Below, one piece after another: positions 9,543 to 19,115 of a stretch of DNA of 64,000 bases; the stretch's first letter is position 1, and every line of letters begins with the position of its first letter. The stretch spans positions 53,137-117,136 of the forward strand of contig JAFYSH010000024.1 of the NCBI GenBank assembly GCA_017546605.1, in the 5' to 3' direction. The translations under genes and the position numbers were made by a program. The notes beneath the pieces were generated by a model. That model was not told where the DNA came from, ran no database searches, and saw only the letters and a program-made list of their open reading frames with translations. The DNA is from Bacteroidales bacterium (GTDB lineage Bacteria > Bacteroidota > Bacteroidia > Bacteroidales > UBA932).

Positions 9543-10859
9543 TCAGATTCTTTTTTTGATCGCTTCAGTTTGTGCCTCATAGCCCGGTTTTCCCAGCAAG
9601 GCAAACATATTCTTTTTATAGTCCTCCACACCCGGTTGGTCGAACGGATTCACCCCCAAAAGGTAAGCACTAATACCACAAGCTTTCTCAAAGAAAAAGT
9701 ACAACGCGCCCAAATGGTACTCATCGATACGGGGTATTTCCAAGCGGATGTTCGGCACTCCACCATCGATGTGAGCCAACCGTGTTCCCAATTCTGCCAT
9801 CCGGTTGCAGGCCTCCATCCTACGACCGGCCAGGAAATTCAAGCCATCGGTATTTTGAGGATCGATCGGGATCTCCAGGCTACGTTTGGGTTCCACCACC
9901 GAAAGTACCGTTTCAAAGATGGTACGTTCACCATCTTGAATGTATTGGCCCATCGAGTGCAGGTCGGTTGTGAAATTGACAGAAGCCGGAAAAATACCCA
10001 AGCCTTGCTTGCCTTCTGACTCTCCGTACAATTGTTTCCACCACTCCCCGATGTATTGCAACTTCGGCACAAAATTCACTAAAATCTCAATCTTCTTACC
10101 GGCACGATACAAAGCGTTTCTGGCTGCAGCATACAACAACGCCGGGTTCTCCGAGGTTGATTTGCGGCACAAAGCGGCCATGTCCCGGGCACCTTGCAGC
10201 AAGGCCCGAATGTCAAAGCCAGCCGCTGCAATCGGCAAAAGGCCCACCGGTGTCAGGACCGAAAAACGACCGCCCACATCATCGGGAATCACAAATGTTC
10301 GATAACCTTCCTGATCAGCCAAGCCTTTCAAAGCACCTCGAGCGGCATCTGTCACCGCCACAATGCGTTGCCGGGCAACGGCTTGTCCATAACGTTTCTC
10401 CATCCATTCTTTCAAGATCCGGAAAGCCACAGCCGGCTCGGTCGTGGTACCCGATTTGGAAATCACCACCACAGCTACTTCCCGTTGCTGCATCAAATCC
10501 AGCAATTCACTATGATAATCTTCGGACAAATTTTGTCCAGCAAAGACAACTTGCGGTCCTCCCAACTGAGCTGAGAAGGTATGTGAAAGTGCTTCCAAGG
10601 TTGCTTTCGCTCCCAGGTAGGAGCCGCCAATACCGACCGCTACGACCAGGTTTACACCCGCCTCTTTCCACGCACGGACCACTTCTTCGCAAGCAGCCAG
10701 CAAGTCTTCCGGTGTTTGCTCCGGCAAATCCAACCATCCCAAAAAATCATTTCCCGCACCGGTACGTTGATCTAGGACTTCCAGCGCTTTCACGGCATCA
10801 TTCCACAATGCATCCACGGATACAACTGACTGAACCGCACTCAAATCTACTTTCAACAT
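9543..10859 (-). CDS. pgi: Glucose-6-phosphate isomerase
   Basis: A 438-aa cytoplasmic enzyme that interconverts glucose-6-phosphate and fructose-6-phosphate. It has the SIS-fold sugar-phosphate site [10 protein letters not shown] (about residues 132-141), the PGI signature [14 protein letters not shown] and the downstream [10 protein letters not shown] that carries the catalytic Glu. Length is that of the short bacterial PGI form. The N-terminal [10 protein letters not shown] is a natural start. It sits 17 bases after gpsA and 4 bases before the AddB-like gene, so sugar and lipid-precursor genes share a transcript with recombination genes. Confidence 0.95.
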   Translation of the reverse strand: MLKVDLSAVQSVVSVDALWNDAVKALEVLDQRTGAGNDFLGWLDLPEQTPEDLLAACEEVVRAWKEAGVNLVVAVGIGGSYLGAKATLEALSHTFSAQLGGPQVVFAGQNLSEDYHSELLDLMQQREVAVVVISKSGTTTEPAVAFRILKEWMEKRYGQAVARQRIVAVTDAARGALKGLADQEGYRTFVIPDDVGGRFSVLTPVGLLPIAAAGFDIRALLQGARDMAALCRKSTSENPALLYAAARNALYRAGKKIEILVNFVPKLQYIGEWWKQLYGESEGKQGLGIFPASVNFTTDLHSMGQYIQDGERTIFETVLSVVEPKRSLEIPIDPQNTDGLNFLAGRRMEACNRMAELGTRLAHIDGGVPNIRLEIPRIDEYHLGALYFFFEKACGISAYLLGVNPFDQPGVEDYKKNMFALLGKPGYEAQTEAIKKRI

Positions 10860-10876
10860 ATTATCTTGTTTTAAAA

Positions 10877-11893
10877 TTACTGCAACTCACGGCACAAATT
10901 GCCGAAGACACGAACCGCATAACGGTGCTCGTACAGAATCGCATAAACAGCATCCACAATGGGCATGGATACCGAATAGCGTTGTTTGATTTTATAGATG
11001 GCCTTGACAGCATAATGCCCTTCGGCCACCATGTTCATTTCAGACTGGGCCGCCACAACCGAATAGCCCTTTCCAATCATACTTCCGAAAGTCCGATTCC
11101 GACTGAATTGCGAATAACACGTAACCAGCAAGTCTCCCAAATAAGCCGAACGGGAAGTCACCCGACTGCTATCCGGATAAGTCGCATCCAAGAACGAAAT
11201 CAATTCATTGAAAGCCGAAGTAATCAGCACCGCCGTAAAATTGTCCCCATAACCCAAGCCATGGGCGATACCGGTCGCTACTGCATATACATTCTTCAAC
11301 GCCGCCGCATATTCAACCCCATAAATATCCGTACCCGGAATGGTATTCACATAGTCACATCGGAACATGTCGCACAAGCGTTCTGCAACCGACTGGTATT
11401 TGGAGGTCAAAGTCAAGTAGGAAAGGCGTTGCATCCCCATTTCCTCGGCATGGGACGGACCGCTGATGATTCCAATTTGATCATACGGAATCTGACAAAC
11501 GCGGTTGAAATACTCAGCGATCGTCAGATAATCCGGTGTCACAAAGCCTTTGATTGCAGAGATCAGAAACTTATCTTTCAAAGAATGCGTCAATTGGGAA
11601 ATCTCCGCCTCAAAATAGGCAGACGGTATGGCAAAAATCAGAATATCCGATGAGGCGACCACCTCGTCCATAGAAGAACTCATTGTCAACTGATTCGGAT
11701 CCAAATACACGGAACTCAAATAGGAACAATGATGTCTGTACTTCTGGATATGAGCAATTACATCCGGATTACGCAGGTACCAAGAAACATGATTTCCTTT
11801 GTACTGCATCAACTTGACCAAGGCTGTTGCCCAACTACCCCCGCCGATTACGGCAATCCGTAGATTCTCCCGATCGAAAATATTGGCATCCAT
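10877..11893 (-). CDS. gpsA: Glycerol-3-phosphate dehydrogenase [NAD(P)+]
   Basis: A 338-aa enzyme that reduces dihydroxyacetone phosphate to sn-glycerol-3-phosphate for phospholipid synthesis. The N-terminal Rossmann motif is [13 protein letters not shown] (residues 13-25). Also visible are [15 protein letters not shown] and the conserved helix [19 protein letters not shown], which carries the catalytic Lys. Full length. Its start lies inside the tail of the upstream Cys-rich small gene (59-base overlap), indicating tight packing after feoB. Confidence 0.95.
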   Translation of the reverse strand: MDANIFDRENLRIAVIGGGSWATALVKLMQYKGNHVSWYLRNPDVIAHIQKYRHHCSYLSSVYLDPNQLTMSSSMDEVVASSDILIFAIPSAYFEAEISQLTHSLKDKFLISAIKGFVTPDYLTIAEYFNRVCQIPYDQIGIISGPSHAEEMGMQRLSYLTLTSKYQSVAERLCDMFRCDYVNTIPGTDIYGVEYAAALKNVYAVATGIAHGLGYGDNFTAVLITSAFNELISFLDATYPDSSRVTSRSAYLGDLLVTCYSQFSRNRTFGSMIGKGYSVVAAQSEMNMVAEGHYAVKAIYKIKQRYSVSMPIVDAVYAILYEHRYAVRVFGNLCRELQ

Positions 11894-12071
11894 AGGGCGA
11901 AGTTACGTCATTTTTTCTTAATGGGCAACCGGAACACCCCTTTTCAGCACAAGAGCACGCAGAACTTGATTTTGTCACTTTTCTAAAGCGACGAAACACC
12001 CGGTAAATCACCCAACATATAACTAATGAAATAATCAAAATCGTAAAAAATAATTGCCAACGTTCTCCCAT
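11835..12071 (-). CDS. FeoB-associated Cys-rich membrane protein
   Basis: A 78-aa small protein: one N-terminal membrane helix (LFFTILIISLVICWVIY), a basic stretch RRFRK, then a Cys cluster CSCAEKGCSGCPL. This is the layout of the FeoB-associated Cys-rich membrane proteins found after feoB in many Bacteroidota, and it starts 4 bases after the feoB stop. The frame continues past the usual end point of the family (shortly after GCSGCPL) through about 25 more residues, with two more Cys, and overlaps the gpsA start. It may handle ferrous iron at the cytoplasmic mouth of FeoB; that role is inference. Confidence 0.75.
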   Translation of the reverse strand: MGERWQLFFTILIISLVICWVIYRVFRRFRKVTKSSSACSCAEKGCSGCPLRKNDVTSPYGCQYFRSGESTDCRNRRG

Positions 12072-12075
12072 TCCC

Positions 12076-14388
12076 CTATGCTCCCCACCAATAAGACATC
12101 AACCGTACCAAGTAAGCAACCACCCAAGCCAAGGTCGTCGTATAAAAGATGGACCAAAGTGCCCACTTCCAGCCGGCTTCTTTTCGAATGGCAGCAATCA
12201 CAGCAACACAGGGAAAATACAAGAGAATGAACAGCATAAATCCAAAGGCCACCCAAGGTGTAAAACCAGCAGCATGTTCCAACCCCTCATCTGCATATAA
12301 AACCTCCATGGTACTGACCACCACTTCTTTGGCAGCCACACCGGTCAACAAACTAACTCCCATTTTCCAGTCAAAGCCCAAAGGCTCTATCAGCGGTTCC
12401 ATACTTTGTCCAATTTGAACGATGTACGAGGCATCCTCGCGACCCGAAGCCCGATCCAACGGGAAATAATCCAAGGCCCAAATCAAAATGGAAGCCGCCA
12501 AAATCACCGTTCCCATTTTCTTCAAATACTGGACAGCTTTGTTCCACATGTGGATCACCGTATTGCGCAAGGTCGGAATCCGATACGGAGGAAGCTCCAT
12601 CACAAAAGGATCCGATACTTTCCGAAAAAATGTCTTATTAAGAAAGATACCTGTCAAAATCGCAAACAGCACGCCAATGGCATAAATTGTAATCAATACC
12701 AACCCTCGGTGCTTCGGGAAAAACGCACTCACCAACAAAATATAGACCGGCAAACGGGCACTGCAAGACATAAATGGAACAATCAGCATGGTCATCAGGC
12801 GATCCCGACGACTCTCCAAAGTTCGGGTCGCCATCACCGCCGGCACGTTGCAGCCAAAACCCATCAGCAGCGGGATGAACGACTTCCCGTGTAATCCGAT
12901 CTTATGCATCAGGCGATCCATAATGAAGGCCGCACGAGCCATATAGCCCGTATCCTCCATCAAGGATATGAAAAAGAAAAGAATCAAAATATTCGGCAGA
13001 AAGACCAGTACACCACCAACCCCAGCAACAATCCCGTTCACCAACAAATCGGTCAAAGGTCCCGGTTGCATACTTGCAGACAACCAAGCTCTCAGGACTT
13101 CTACCCCTTGTTCAATCCACTCCATCGGATAACTGCCTAAGGTAAAAGTCGTTTGGAACATGAGCCACAAGAAAAAGATCAGAATCGGAATACCCAGCCA
13201 CCGGTGGGTCAACAGGCGATCAATGTGGGTACTTCGTATCCGCGACTCCTGAGGAGATGCTTGAAAGGTTTCCCGCAAAGCTCCCCGTACAAATCCATAT
13301 TTCTGATTGGTGATGCAGGTCCGGACATCCTCCCCATATTCTTTTTCCACTTTCTCACGCCAGCGGGTTGTCAACTCAAACAACTCATTCCGGAAAGGTG
13401 TTTCCTTGAATTGCTCCATCATTTCCGCATCGCCTTCCAAGAGTTTCAATGCCACATACCGGGGCGTATAGGCGGCCGTCACCTCACGATCCTGGTAGAC
13501 CCATTGTTTTACCTGATGGATAGCCTCCTCCATTTCTTCTCCGTAGTTGATGTGGATGTGGCGGACTGTTTCCGAACGGTCCTCATAAACCTCGATGATC
13601 CGATCCAGCAGCGCATCAATTCCATTGCCCCGGGAAGCCACTGTGGGAACAATCGGGAAACCCAACAAATGCCCCAACGCCTCACAATCCAGGCTAGCCC
13701 CACTCTTGTCCAATTCATCGTACATATTCAAGGCCATCACCACCCGGATGTTCATATCCAGCAACTGGGTAGTCAAGAACAAATTTCGCTCAAGAGCTGT
13801 TGCGTCCACCACATTGACTACCAGGTCGGGGTGTTCCTGTACGATGTATTCCCGGACATAACGTTCTTCGGGAGTGTACTCGGTCAACGAATAGGTACCC
13901 GGCAAATCAATCAGTTGTATGGTATAACCCCGATGATGGAAAACACCGGTCTTGGCTTCTACGGTCACCCCACTATAATTACCTACCCGTTCCTGCAAGC
14001 CGGTTGCCCGGTTAAACAGGGAGGTTTTTCCACAGTTCGGGTTACCGACCAATGCGATGTCTATGATCTTTGAACGCCGGTCTGCTTCTTCCCGAATCTC
14101 CTCCTCGGCAAAGGTTTCTACTTGGGGATCCTCAAAAGCAGCCGACTCACGCAACACCTCCACCATGGCCGCCTCACTTCTACGCAATGACAAGTGACCA
14201 CCGAGCAGACTATATTCAATGGGGTCCTGCAAGGGGGCATTCTTAATCACCTGTACCCCAACACCTCGCACAAAGCCCATCTCAACCAACCGGTTGCGAA
14301 AGTTACCGTGGCCGTGGACCTTTACCACCACACACTTAGCTCCCGTAGGGATCTGAGCCAGACTCAAATATTTCTGCTGCATCATCAT
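12076..14388 (-). CDS. feoB: FeoA-FeoB fusion ferrous iron transporter
   Basis: A 770-aa inner-membrane Fe(II) transporter. Residues 1-80 are a FeoA (SH3-like) domain fused to the front, including RNRLVEMGFVRG. The GTPase G domain follows: G1 GNPNCGKTS (115-123), G3 DLPGTY (161-166), G4 NMYD (221-224). After a helical linker come Gate-type membrane segments, with GFGCNVPAVMATR and FMSCSARLPVY, both typical of the FeoB core with its conserved Cys. The FeoA fusion replaces a separate feoA gene. Its neighbour downstream is the Cys-rich helper. Confidence 0.95.
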   Translation of the reverse strand: MMMQQKYLSLAQIPTGAKCVVVKVHGHGNFRNRLVEMGFVRGVGVQVIKNAPLQDPIEYSLLGGHLSLRRSEAAMVEVLRESAAFEDPQVETFAEEEIREEADRRSKIIDIALVGNPNCGKTSLFNRATGLQERVGNYSGVTVEAKTGVFHHRGYTIQLIDLPGTYSLTEYTPEERYVREYIVQEHPDLVVNVVDATALERNLFLTTQLLDMNIRVVMALNMYDELDKSGASLDCEALGHLLGFPIVPTVASRGNGIDALLDRIIEVYEDRSETVRHIHINYGEEMEEAIHQVKQWVYQDREVTAAYTPRYVALKLLEGDAEMMEQFKETPFRNELFELTTRWREKVEKEYGEDVRTCITNQKYGFVRGALRETFQASPQESRIRSTHIDRLLTHRWLGIPILIFFLWLMFQTTFTLGSYPMEWIEQGVEVLRAWLSASMQPGPLTDLLVNGIVAGVGGVLVFLPNILILFFFISLMEDTGYMARAAFIMDRLMHKIGLHGKSFIPLLMGFGCNVPAVMATRTLESRRDRLMTMLIVPFMSCSARLPVYILLVSAFFPKHRGLVLITIYAIGVLFAILTGIFLNKTFFRKVSDPFVMELPPYRIPTLRNTVIHMWNKAVQYLKKMGTVILAASILIWALDYFPLDRASGREDASYIVQIGQSMEPLIEPLGFDWKMGVSLLTGVAAKEVVVSTMEVLYADEGLEHAAGFTPWVAFGFMLFILLYFPCVAVIAAIRKEAGWKWALWSIFYTTTLAWVVAYLVRLMSYWWGA

Positions 14389-14405
14389 TTCTTTTTGTTA
14401 ACCGG

Positions 14406-14843
14406 TCAGGTGTTCTTTACGTAACGCATGGCTGCTTCCACAGCCAACTGATCACAACGTTCATTCTCGGGATGACCGGCATGCCCTTTAATCCAAACAA
14501 AACGGACACGATGGCGGCGATATACCTGTAAGAATCGCTGCCACAAATCCGGATTCGCCTTTTTATCAAACTGCTTACGTTCCCAGTCGAACAACCATCC
14601 TTTGGAGACGGCATTCACTACGTAAGAAGAATCGCTGTACACGGTCACCTCCGCATTGGGACGCAACAATGCCTCCAATCCAATGATGACAGCCAACAAT
14701 TCCATACGGTTGTTGGTGGTCATCGGCTCCCCACCGGAAAGTTCTTTGTAATGCTTTCCGCAACGCAACACCACCCCGTAGCCACCCGGCCCGGGATTGC
14801 CTCGCGAAGATCCATCCGTAAACAATTCAATCGGAAGCGGCAT
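14406..14843 (-). CDS. rnhA: Ribonuclease HI
   Basis: A 145-aa RNase H that cuts RNA in RNA-DNA hybrids. The first catalytic Asp is in LFTDGSSRGNPGPGGYG. The conserved Glu is in TNNRMELLA, the next Asp in VYSDSSYVV, and the last acidic residue follows WIKGHAGHPENERCDQLA, with the conserved His in GHAGH. The ATG at 14843 gives the standard N-terminus MPLPIELFTDG and starts 4 bases after the pdxA stop; an upstream in-frame ATG at 14879 would lie inside pdxA. It is followed by feoB after 17 bases. Confidence 0.93.
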   Translation of the reverse strand: MPLPIELFTDGSSRGNPGPGGYGVVLRCGKHYKELSGGEPMTTNNRMELLAVIIGLEALLRPNAEVTVYSDSSYVVNAVSKGWLFDWERKQFDKKANPDLWQRFLQVYRRHRVRFVWIKGHAGHPENERCDQLAVEAAMRYVKNT

Positions 14844-14847
14844 AAGC

Positions 14848-15957
14848 TTAGTTGGCAGATTCCTCAGAGGACTTTCCAATCAAATCCTCCACATTATCAG
14901 TTCCTTTTCCGTGCATGAATGTGCGTACTTTCAACACGTTCGAACGCATTTCGTCATAACTTCTACGATTTTTCACCACATCGATGGCCATATAAATCGA
15001 AGAGAGCATCGGCAATGCATTGGCTTCGTTCTTGGTCACCAATTCAAAGGCAGTACCGTGATCCGGACTGGTGCGTACTACCGGCAAACCCGCGGTAAAG
15101 TTCACACCGGTATCGAAAGACATGAGTTTGAAGGGAATCAAACCTTGATCGTGGTACATGGCCAAAACTCCATCAAACTTCGTATAACTGTTATTGCCAT
15201 AGAAACCATCCGGCGAATAAGGACCAAAGGCCAGGATATTCTCAGCCAATACGCGTTCAATGGCCGGTTTGATGATCGTTTGCTCTTCGTCACCCAACAA
15301 ACCGTTGTCGCCACAGTGCGGATTCAAGCCCAGCACCGCAATTTGGGGACGTACTACCCCAAAATCCCGCTTGAGCGACTCATTCATCACACGCAATTTC
15401 TCAACAATTTTATCAATGGTAATTTCTTTGGAAACATCGGCAATGGAGGTATGCGTTGTCACCAAACCCACCCGCATTTTTTCTGAACAAAGGAACATCA
15501 ACGAATGTTCTGCCTCAAACTTGTTAGCCAGGTATTCGGTATGTCCTTTGAATTGGAAGGAAGCATCCGCCATGTTCGATTTGTTGAACGGTGCTGTAAC
15601 AACCGCATCCAGGAGCCCTTCTTTCAAATCATCCGTTGCCCGTTCCAACGACAACAATGCCGCATTCGCTGATTCCGGCGTCGGTTGACCGGGATCAATT
15701 TGAAGACTATCCGGAATACAATTGATGATATTGATGCGTTTGGGATGAAAATCCTTGGCTGAATTGATGATATTTGTATTCAAATTTTCGGCATCTGCCA
15801 CAGCTTTCCGGTAAAATCCGATGATCCGGGAAGATCCGTAAATAATCGGAATGCAGAGATCTGTAATTCTAGAATCCTGCAACGACTTGATAACTACCTC
15901 CGGACCAATTCCATTCGTATCTCCGAGTGTTATTCCTATGATTATTTTTTGTCCCAT
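14848..15957 (-). CDS. pdxA: 4-hydroxythreonine-4-phosphate dehydrogenase
   Basis: A 369-aa enzyme of pyridoxal-5'-phosphate synthesis (DXP-dependent route), oxidising 4-phosphohydroxy-L-threonine. Visible family features: GITLGDTNGIGPEV at the N-terminus, APFNKSN with the substrate Lys, FKGHTEYLA, GLNPHCGDNGLLG and AMYHDQGLIPFK, which together supply the metal-binding His/Asp residues. Full length. It heads a long minus-strand run (rnhA, feoB and onwards) and is divergent from recG across 77 bases. Confidence 0.94.
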   Translation of the reverse strand: MGQKIIIGITLGDTNGIGPEVVIKSLQDSRITDLCIPIIYGSSRIIGFYRKAVADAENLNTNIINSAKDFHPKRINIINCIPDSLQIDPGQPTPESANAALLSLERATDDLKEGLLDAVVTAPFNKSNMADASFQFKGHTEYLANKFEAEHSLMFLCSEKMRVGLVTTHTSIADVSKEITIDKIVEKLRVMNESLKRDFGVVRPQIAVLGLNPHCGDNGLLGDEEQTIIKPAIERVLAENILAFGPYSPDGFYGNNSYTKFDGVLAMYHDQGLIPFKLMSFDTGVNFTAGLPVVRTSPDHGTAFELVTKNEANALPMLSSIYMAIDVVKNRRSYDEMRSNVLKVRTFMHGKGTDNVEDLIGKSSEESAN

Positions 15958-16022
15958 AGACGATGCTATTTAAAAATCAAATTCATAAAACGGTGCAATT
16001 TACAAAAAAATTATTTTTTATG

Positions 16023-16030
16023 TACCTTTG
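16023..16030 (+). promoter_or_regulatory. -7 box directly abutting the recG start codon
   Basis: TACCTTTG matches TAnnTTTG and ends only 4 bases before the recG ATG at 16035. A start site at the usual distance from this box would fall on or next to the ATG, implying a leaderless mRNA. An A/T-rich stretch lies upstream, but no clean TTG -33 is visible. Confidence 0.5.
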
Positions 16031-16034
16031 CGTG

Positions 16035-18143
16035 ATGGCAAATATATTGGATCGGGACATACAATACCTTGCCGGCATCGGTCCCAAAAGAGCCGAGCTC
16101 CTTCGGAAAGAATTGGATATTCATTCCTTCCGAGACCTGTTGTACACCTTCCCCTTCCGCTACCTGGACCGGACACGCATCTATGCCATTCGGGAAATCG
16201 AAGCCACGATGGCTTGGGTACAGATTCGAGGCACCGTAGTCGGCATTTCCTACGCCGGCGAAAACCGGGGCAAGCGATTGGTTGCAACCCTTTCAGACCG
16301 CACAGGACGCATTGACCTGATCTTCTTTCAAGGCATCCGGTACATAGAACAAAAAATCAGCATCGGTAAAGAATTCATTGTATTTGGCCGACCTTCTTCG
16401 TTCAACGGAAGTTTGAACTTTGTCCACCCGGAACTGGAAGACCCCGAAACAGCCCTTTCCCAAGGACAAACCATGACCGGAGTATATTCCAGCACGGAGA
16501 AACTCCGAAACAACGGGATCGGCATCAAAGTATTTTCAAAACTGATTCACAACCTGTTGCAACAATGCCTGGATCAAATTCCGGAAAGCCTTCCGGAACA
16601 CATTCGACAACGGTGTGGATTGATTTCCATCCGGCAAGCCTTGCGCAACATCCATTTTCCTGAAAATTTACAGGCACTGGAACAAGCCCGTGCACGATTG
16701 AAATTTGAGGAATTGTTCTACTTGCAACTTTCCCTGCTCAAGCAAAAGAATGTCCGTATGCGACATGGTTCAGCCCCGGTATTTGGGCGTATCGGAGAAT
16801 ACTTCAACGATTGTTATTGCCGCCTGCCCTTTGAACTGACCAACGCACAGAAAAGAGTCATCAAACAAATCCGCACCGACATGCGGAGCGGCCTACAGAT
16901 GAACCGCTTACTGCAAGGGGATGTCGGTAGTGGAAAAACCATGGTTGCCTTCCTGTGTGCGGCTATTGCTGCAGACAACGGTTTTCAGACCTGTCTGATG
17001 GCACCCACCGAAGTCCTTGCCCAGCAACACTACCAAGGGGCCCTGCAATTCGCAGGCAATTCGGGACTCAAAGTGGCTCTACTGACAGGAAGCACCAAAA
17101 CCAAAGAACGCCGCCGCATACTTGAGGAACTGGCAGACGGACAAATCCACCTGCTCGTTGGCACACATGCCGTCATCGAAGACCCCGTACAATTCCAGCG
17201 ATTGGGCTTTGCCATCATCGATGAACAACACCGGTTTGGCGTAGAACAACGGGCCCGCCTGCGCTACAAAGCGGAGCTCCCGCCTCACATTCTGGTGATG
17301 ACGGCCACCCCCATTCCGCGCACCCTGGCTATGACCCTATATGGCGACCTGGATGTTTCCGTATTGGACGAATTGCCGCCTGGACGCAAGCCCATTACCA
17401 CCCGTCATCTTTCGGAGAAACACCGGTCAGCCCTCTACCGTTTCCTAAAAGAAGAAATCAAAAAGGGCCGGCAAGTGTTCATTGTCTATCCGATGATCAA
17501 AGAATCCGAAAAGATGGACTACCAAAATCTACAAAACGGTTATGAAGAAATCGTACAGGAATTTCCTGCACCCGAATACATCACTGCCGTGGTTCACGGC
17601 CAACAGAAAAATGAAGACAAGGCGCACGACATGCAACTGTTCGCTGACGGGAAAGCCCATATTCTGGTAGCGACTTCGGTCATCGAAGTAGGCGTGAATG
17701 TACCCAACGCATCGGTGATGGTCATTGAAAGTGCAGAACGATTTGGACTCTCCCAGCTTCACCAGCTCCGCGGCCGGGTAGGCCGAGGTGCTGAGCAATC
17801 GTACTGCCTGCTTATGACCGGGTACAAGTTGTCCCAAGAATCCCGTCAACGCATCAACCTGATGTGCAGTACCAACGACGGTTTTGAACTGGCGGAAGCA
17901 GACCTCCGGATGCGAGGACCGGGCGACATCGAAGGAACACAACAAAGTGGACTGGCCATGGACCTGCGCATTTCAAACCTCTCTAAGGACGGACCGCTGC
18001 TCAACTATGCTCGGGAACTTGCGCAAGACATCCTCCAACAAGACCCGCTTTTGGAACGTCCTGAAAACAAGCTGCTGACCCATCAGCTTACCTACTTACG
18101 AACCCACTGTGAAGAACCGATTGACTACTCCCGCATCAGTTAA
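16035..18143 (+). CDS. recG: ATP-dependent DNA helicase RecG
   Basis: A 702-aa helicase that remodels stalled forks and Holliday junctions. The N-terminal wedge region opens with DIQYLAGIGPKRAELL. The motor has Walker A GDVGSGKT (295-302), MAPTEVLAQQHY, the DEQH box IIDEQHRFG (about 396), TATPIPRTLA, VATSVIEVGVNVPNA and the QLRGRVGRG motif VI, then the RecG C-terminal MRGPGDIEGTQQSG. The ATG at 16035 gives the expected N-terminus; a frame opening at 15963 would start upstream of the -7 box and adds residues with no family counterpart. It is followed 6 bases later by a transporter gene. Confidence 0.96.
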   Translation: MANILDRDIQYLAGIGPKRAELLRKELDIHSFRDLLYTFPFRYLDRTRIYAIREIEATMAWVQIRGTVVGISYAGENRGKRLVATLSDRTGRIDLIFFQGIRYIEQKISIGKEFIVFGRPSSFNGSLNFVHPELEDPETALSQGQTMTGVYSSTEKLRNNGIGIKVFSKLIHNLLQQCLDQIPESLPEHIRQRCGLISIRQALRNIHFPENLQALEQARARLKFEELFYLQLSLLKQKNVRMRHGSAPVFGRIGEYFNDCYCRLPFELTNAQKRVIKQIRTDMRSGLQMNRLLQGDVGSGKTMVAFLCAAIAADNGFQTCLMAPTEVLAQQHYQGALQFAGNSGLKVALLTGSTKTKERRRILEELADGQIHLLVGTHAVIEDPVQFQRLGFAIIDEQHRFGVEQRARLRYKAELPPHILVMTATPIPRTLAMTLYGDLDVSVLDELPPGRKPITTRHLSEKHRSALYRFLKEEIKKGRQVFIVYPMIKESEKMDYQNLQNGYEEIVQEFPAPEYITAVVHGQQKNEDKAHDMQLFADGKAHILVATSVIEVGVNVPNASVMVIESAERFGLSQLHQLRGRVGRGAEQSYCLLMTGYKLSQESRQRINLMCSTNDGFELAEADLRMRGPGDIEGTQQSGLAMDLRISNLSKDGPLLNYARELAQDILQQDPLLERPENKLLTHQLTYLRTHCEEPIDYSRIS

Positions 18144-18149
18144 GCCATT

Positions 18150-19115
18150 ATGCATTTTCTCATCCGCCTGCTTAAAGAATGGACCCTGCCCATTGCGATG
18201 ATCAGCGGCACGCTCGCCTATTTCGCATTTCATTATCTATCCATACTCAATCCCATTAAACCGGCCGTCTGGTATTTCGTGGATCACGTTACGCCACTGC
18301 TGATTTTCCTGCAACTGTTTCTAACCTTCTGCAAAGTGGAAATACCGGAATTAAAACCTCAAAAATGGCATTTTCGGTTACTGGCTTTCCAAATCCTTGC
18401 ATCGTTGGCTATAACAGCTGCGCTGCTTCTCCTGCCAATGAATCCCACATACCACACGATCTTTGAAGGAGCCCTGGTATGTCTGATTTGCCCGACCGCC
18501 ACTGCGGCAGCAGTCATCACCGATCGTCTGGGGGGCAGTGCCAGCCGCGTCACCAGCTACACCCTGCTATCCAACTTAATGGCAGCCTTGCTTGTCCCGA
18601 TTCTCTTTCCTCTGGTACAACCCCAAGCCGGAACGAACTTTCTGGCTGCCTGTTGGCTCATCCTTAGCAAAGTACTTCCCTTATTGCTATTTCCATTTCT
18701 ACTGGCCGTTTTGGTACGTCGCTACCTGCCTGGTCTGCACAAGCAATTATTGAAATACACCCCTTCCGCTTTTTACCTCTGGGCCATCGCACTGACGCTG
18801 GTCTGTGGCCAGACAGTCCGATCCCTGCACCAAAGCAGCGCTCCGAGCAGCGTCATGTGGTGCATTGCCCTGGTCGCCCTGGGCTGCTGCGCCCTCCAGT
18901 TCCTGATCGGCAAAAAAACCGGCAGCCAATTCGATGATCGAATGACTGCCGGACAAGCTTTGGGCCAGAAAAATACCATATTGGCTATTTGGATGGCCTA
19001 TTCCTACCTTACCCCTCTTTCCTCATTGGCGCCCGGAACGTACGTTCTCTGGCAGAATATCTTCAACGGGTACCAACTTTGGAAAAAGGACAAAGGCGCT
19101 AAATCTAAATCTTAG
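18150..19115 (+). CDS. BASS-family (bile acid:sodium symporter-like) transporter
   Basis: A 321-aa integral membrane protein with about nine or ten hydrophobic helices. The region CLICPTATAAAVITDRLGG, with the later GQALGQKNTILAIW, resembles the two conserved crossover regions of the bile acid:sodium symporter superfamily. The substrate is unknown; bacterial members move organic anions such as pantoate or keto acids. It starts 6 bases after recG, so it is co-transcribed, and its TAG overlaps the glnS stop by 4 bases (19112-19115). Confidence 0.75.
   Translation: MHFLIRLLKEWTLPIAMISGTLAYFAFHYLSILNPIKPAVWYFVDHVTPLLIFLQLFLTFCKVEIPELKPQKWHFRLLAFQILASLAITAALLLLPMNPTYHTIFEGALVCLICPTATAAAVITDRLGGSASRVTSYTLLSNLMAALLVPILFPLVQPQAGTNFLAACWLILSKVLPLLLFPFLLAVLVRRYLPGLHKQLLKYTPSAFYLWAIALTLVCGQTVRSLHQSSAPSSVMWCIALVALGCCALQFLIGKKTGSQFDDRMTAGQALGQKNTILAIWMAYSYLTPLSSLAPGTYVLWQNIFNGYQLWKKDKGAKSKS

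Noticed and set aside
10157..11653. 498-codon plus-strand open frame opposite pgi and gpsA
   Set aside because: It lies antisense to two complete enzymes with intact motifs, and its product is rich in His, Arg, Pro and Ser without any family pattern. It is a by-product of codon bias on the other strand.
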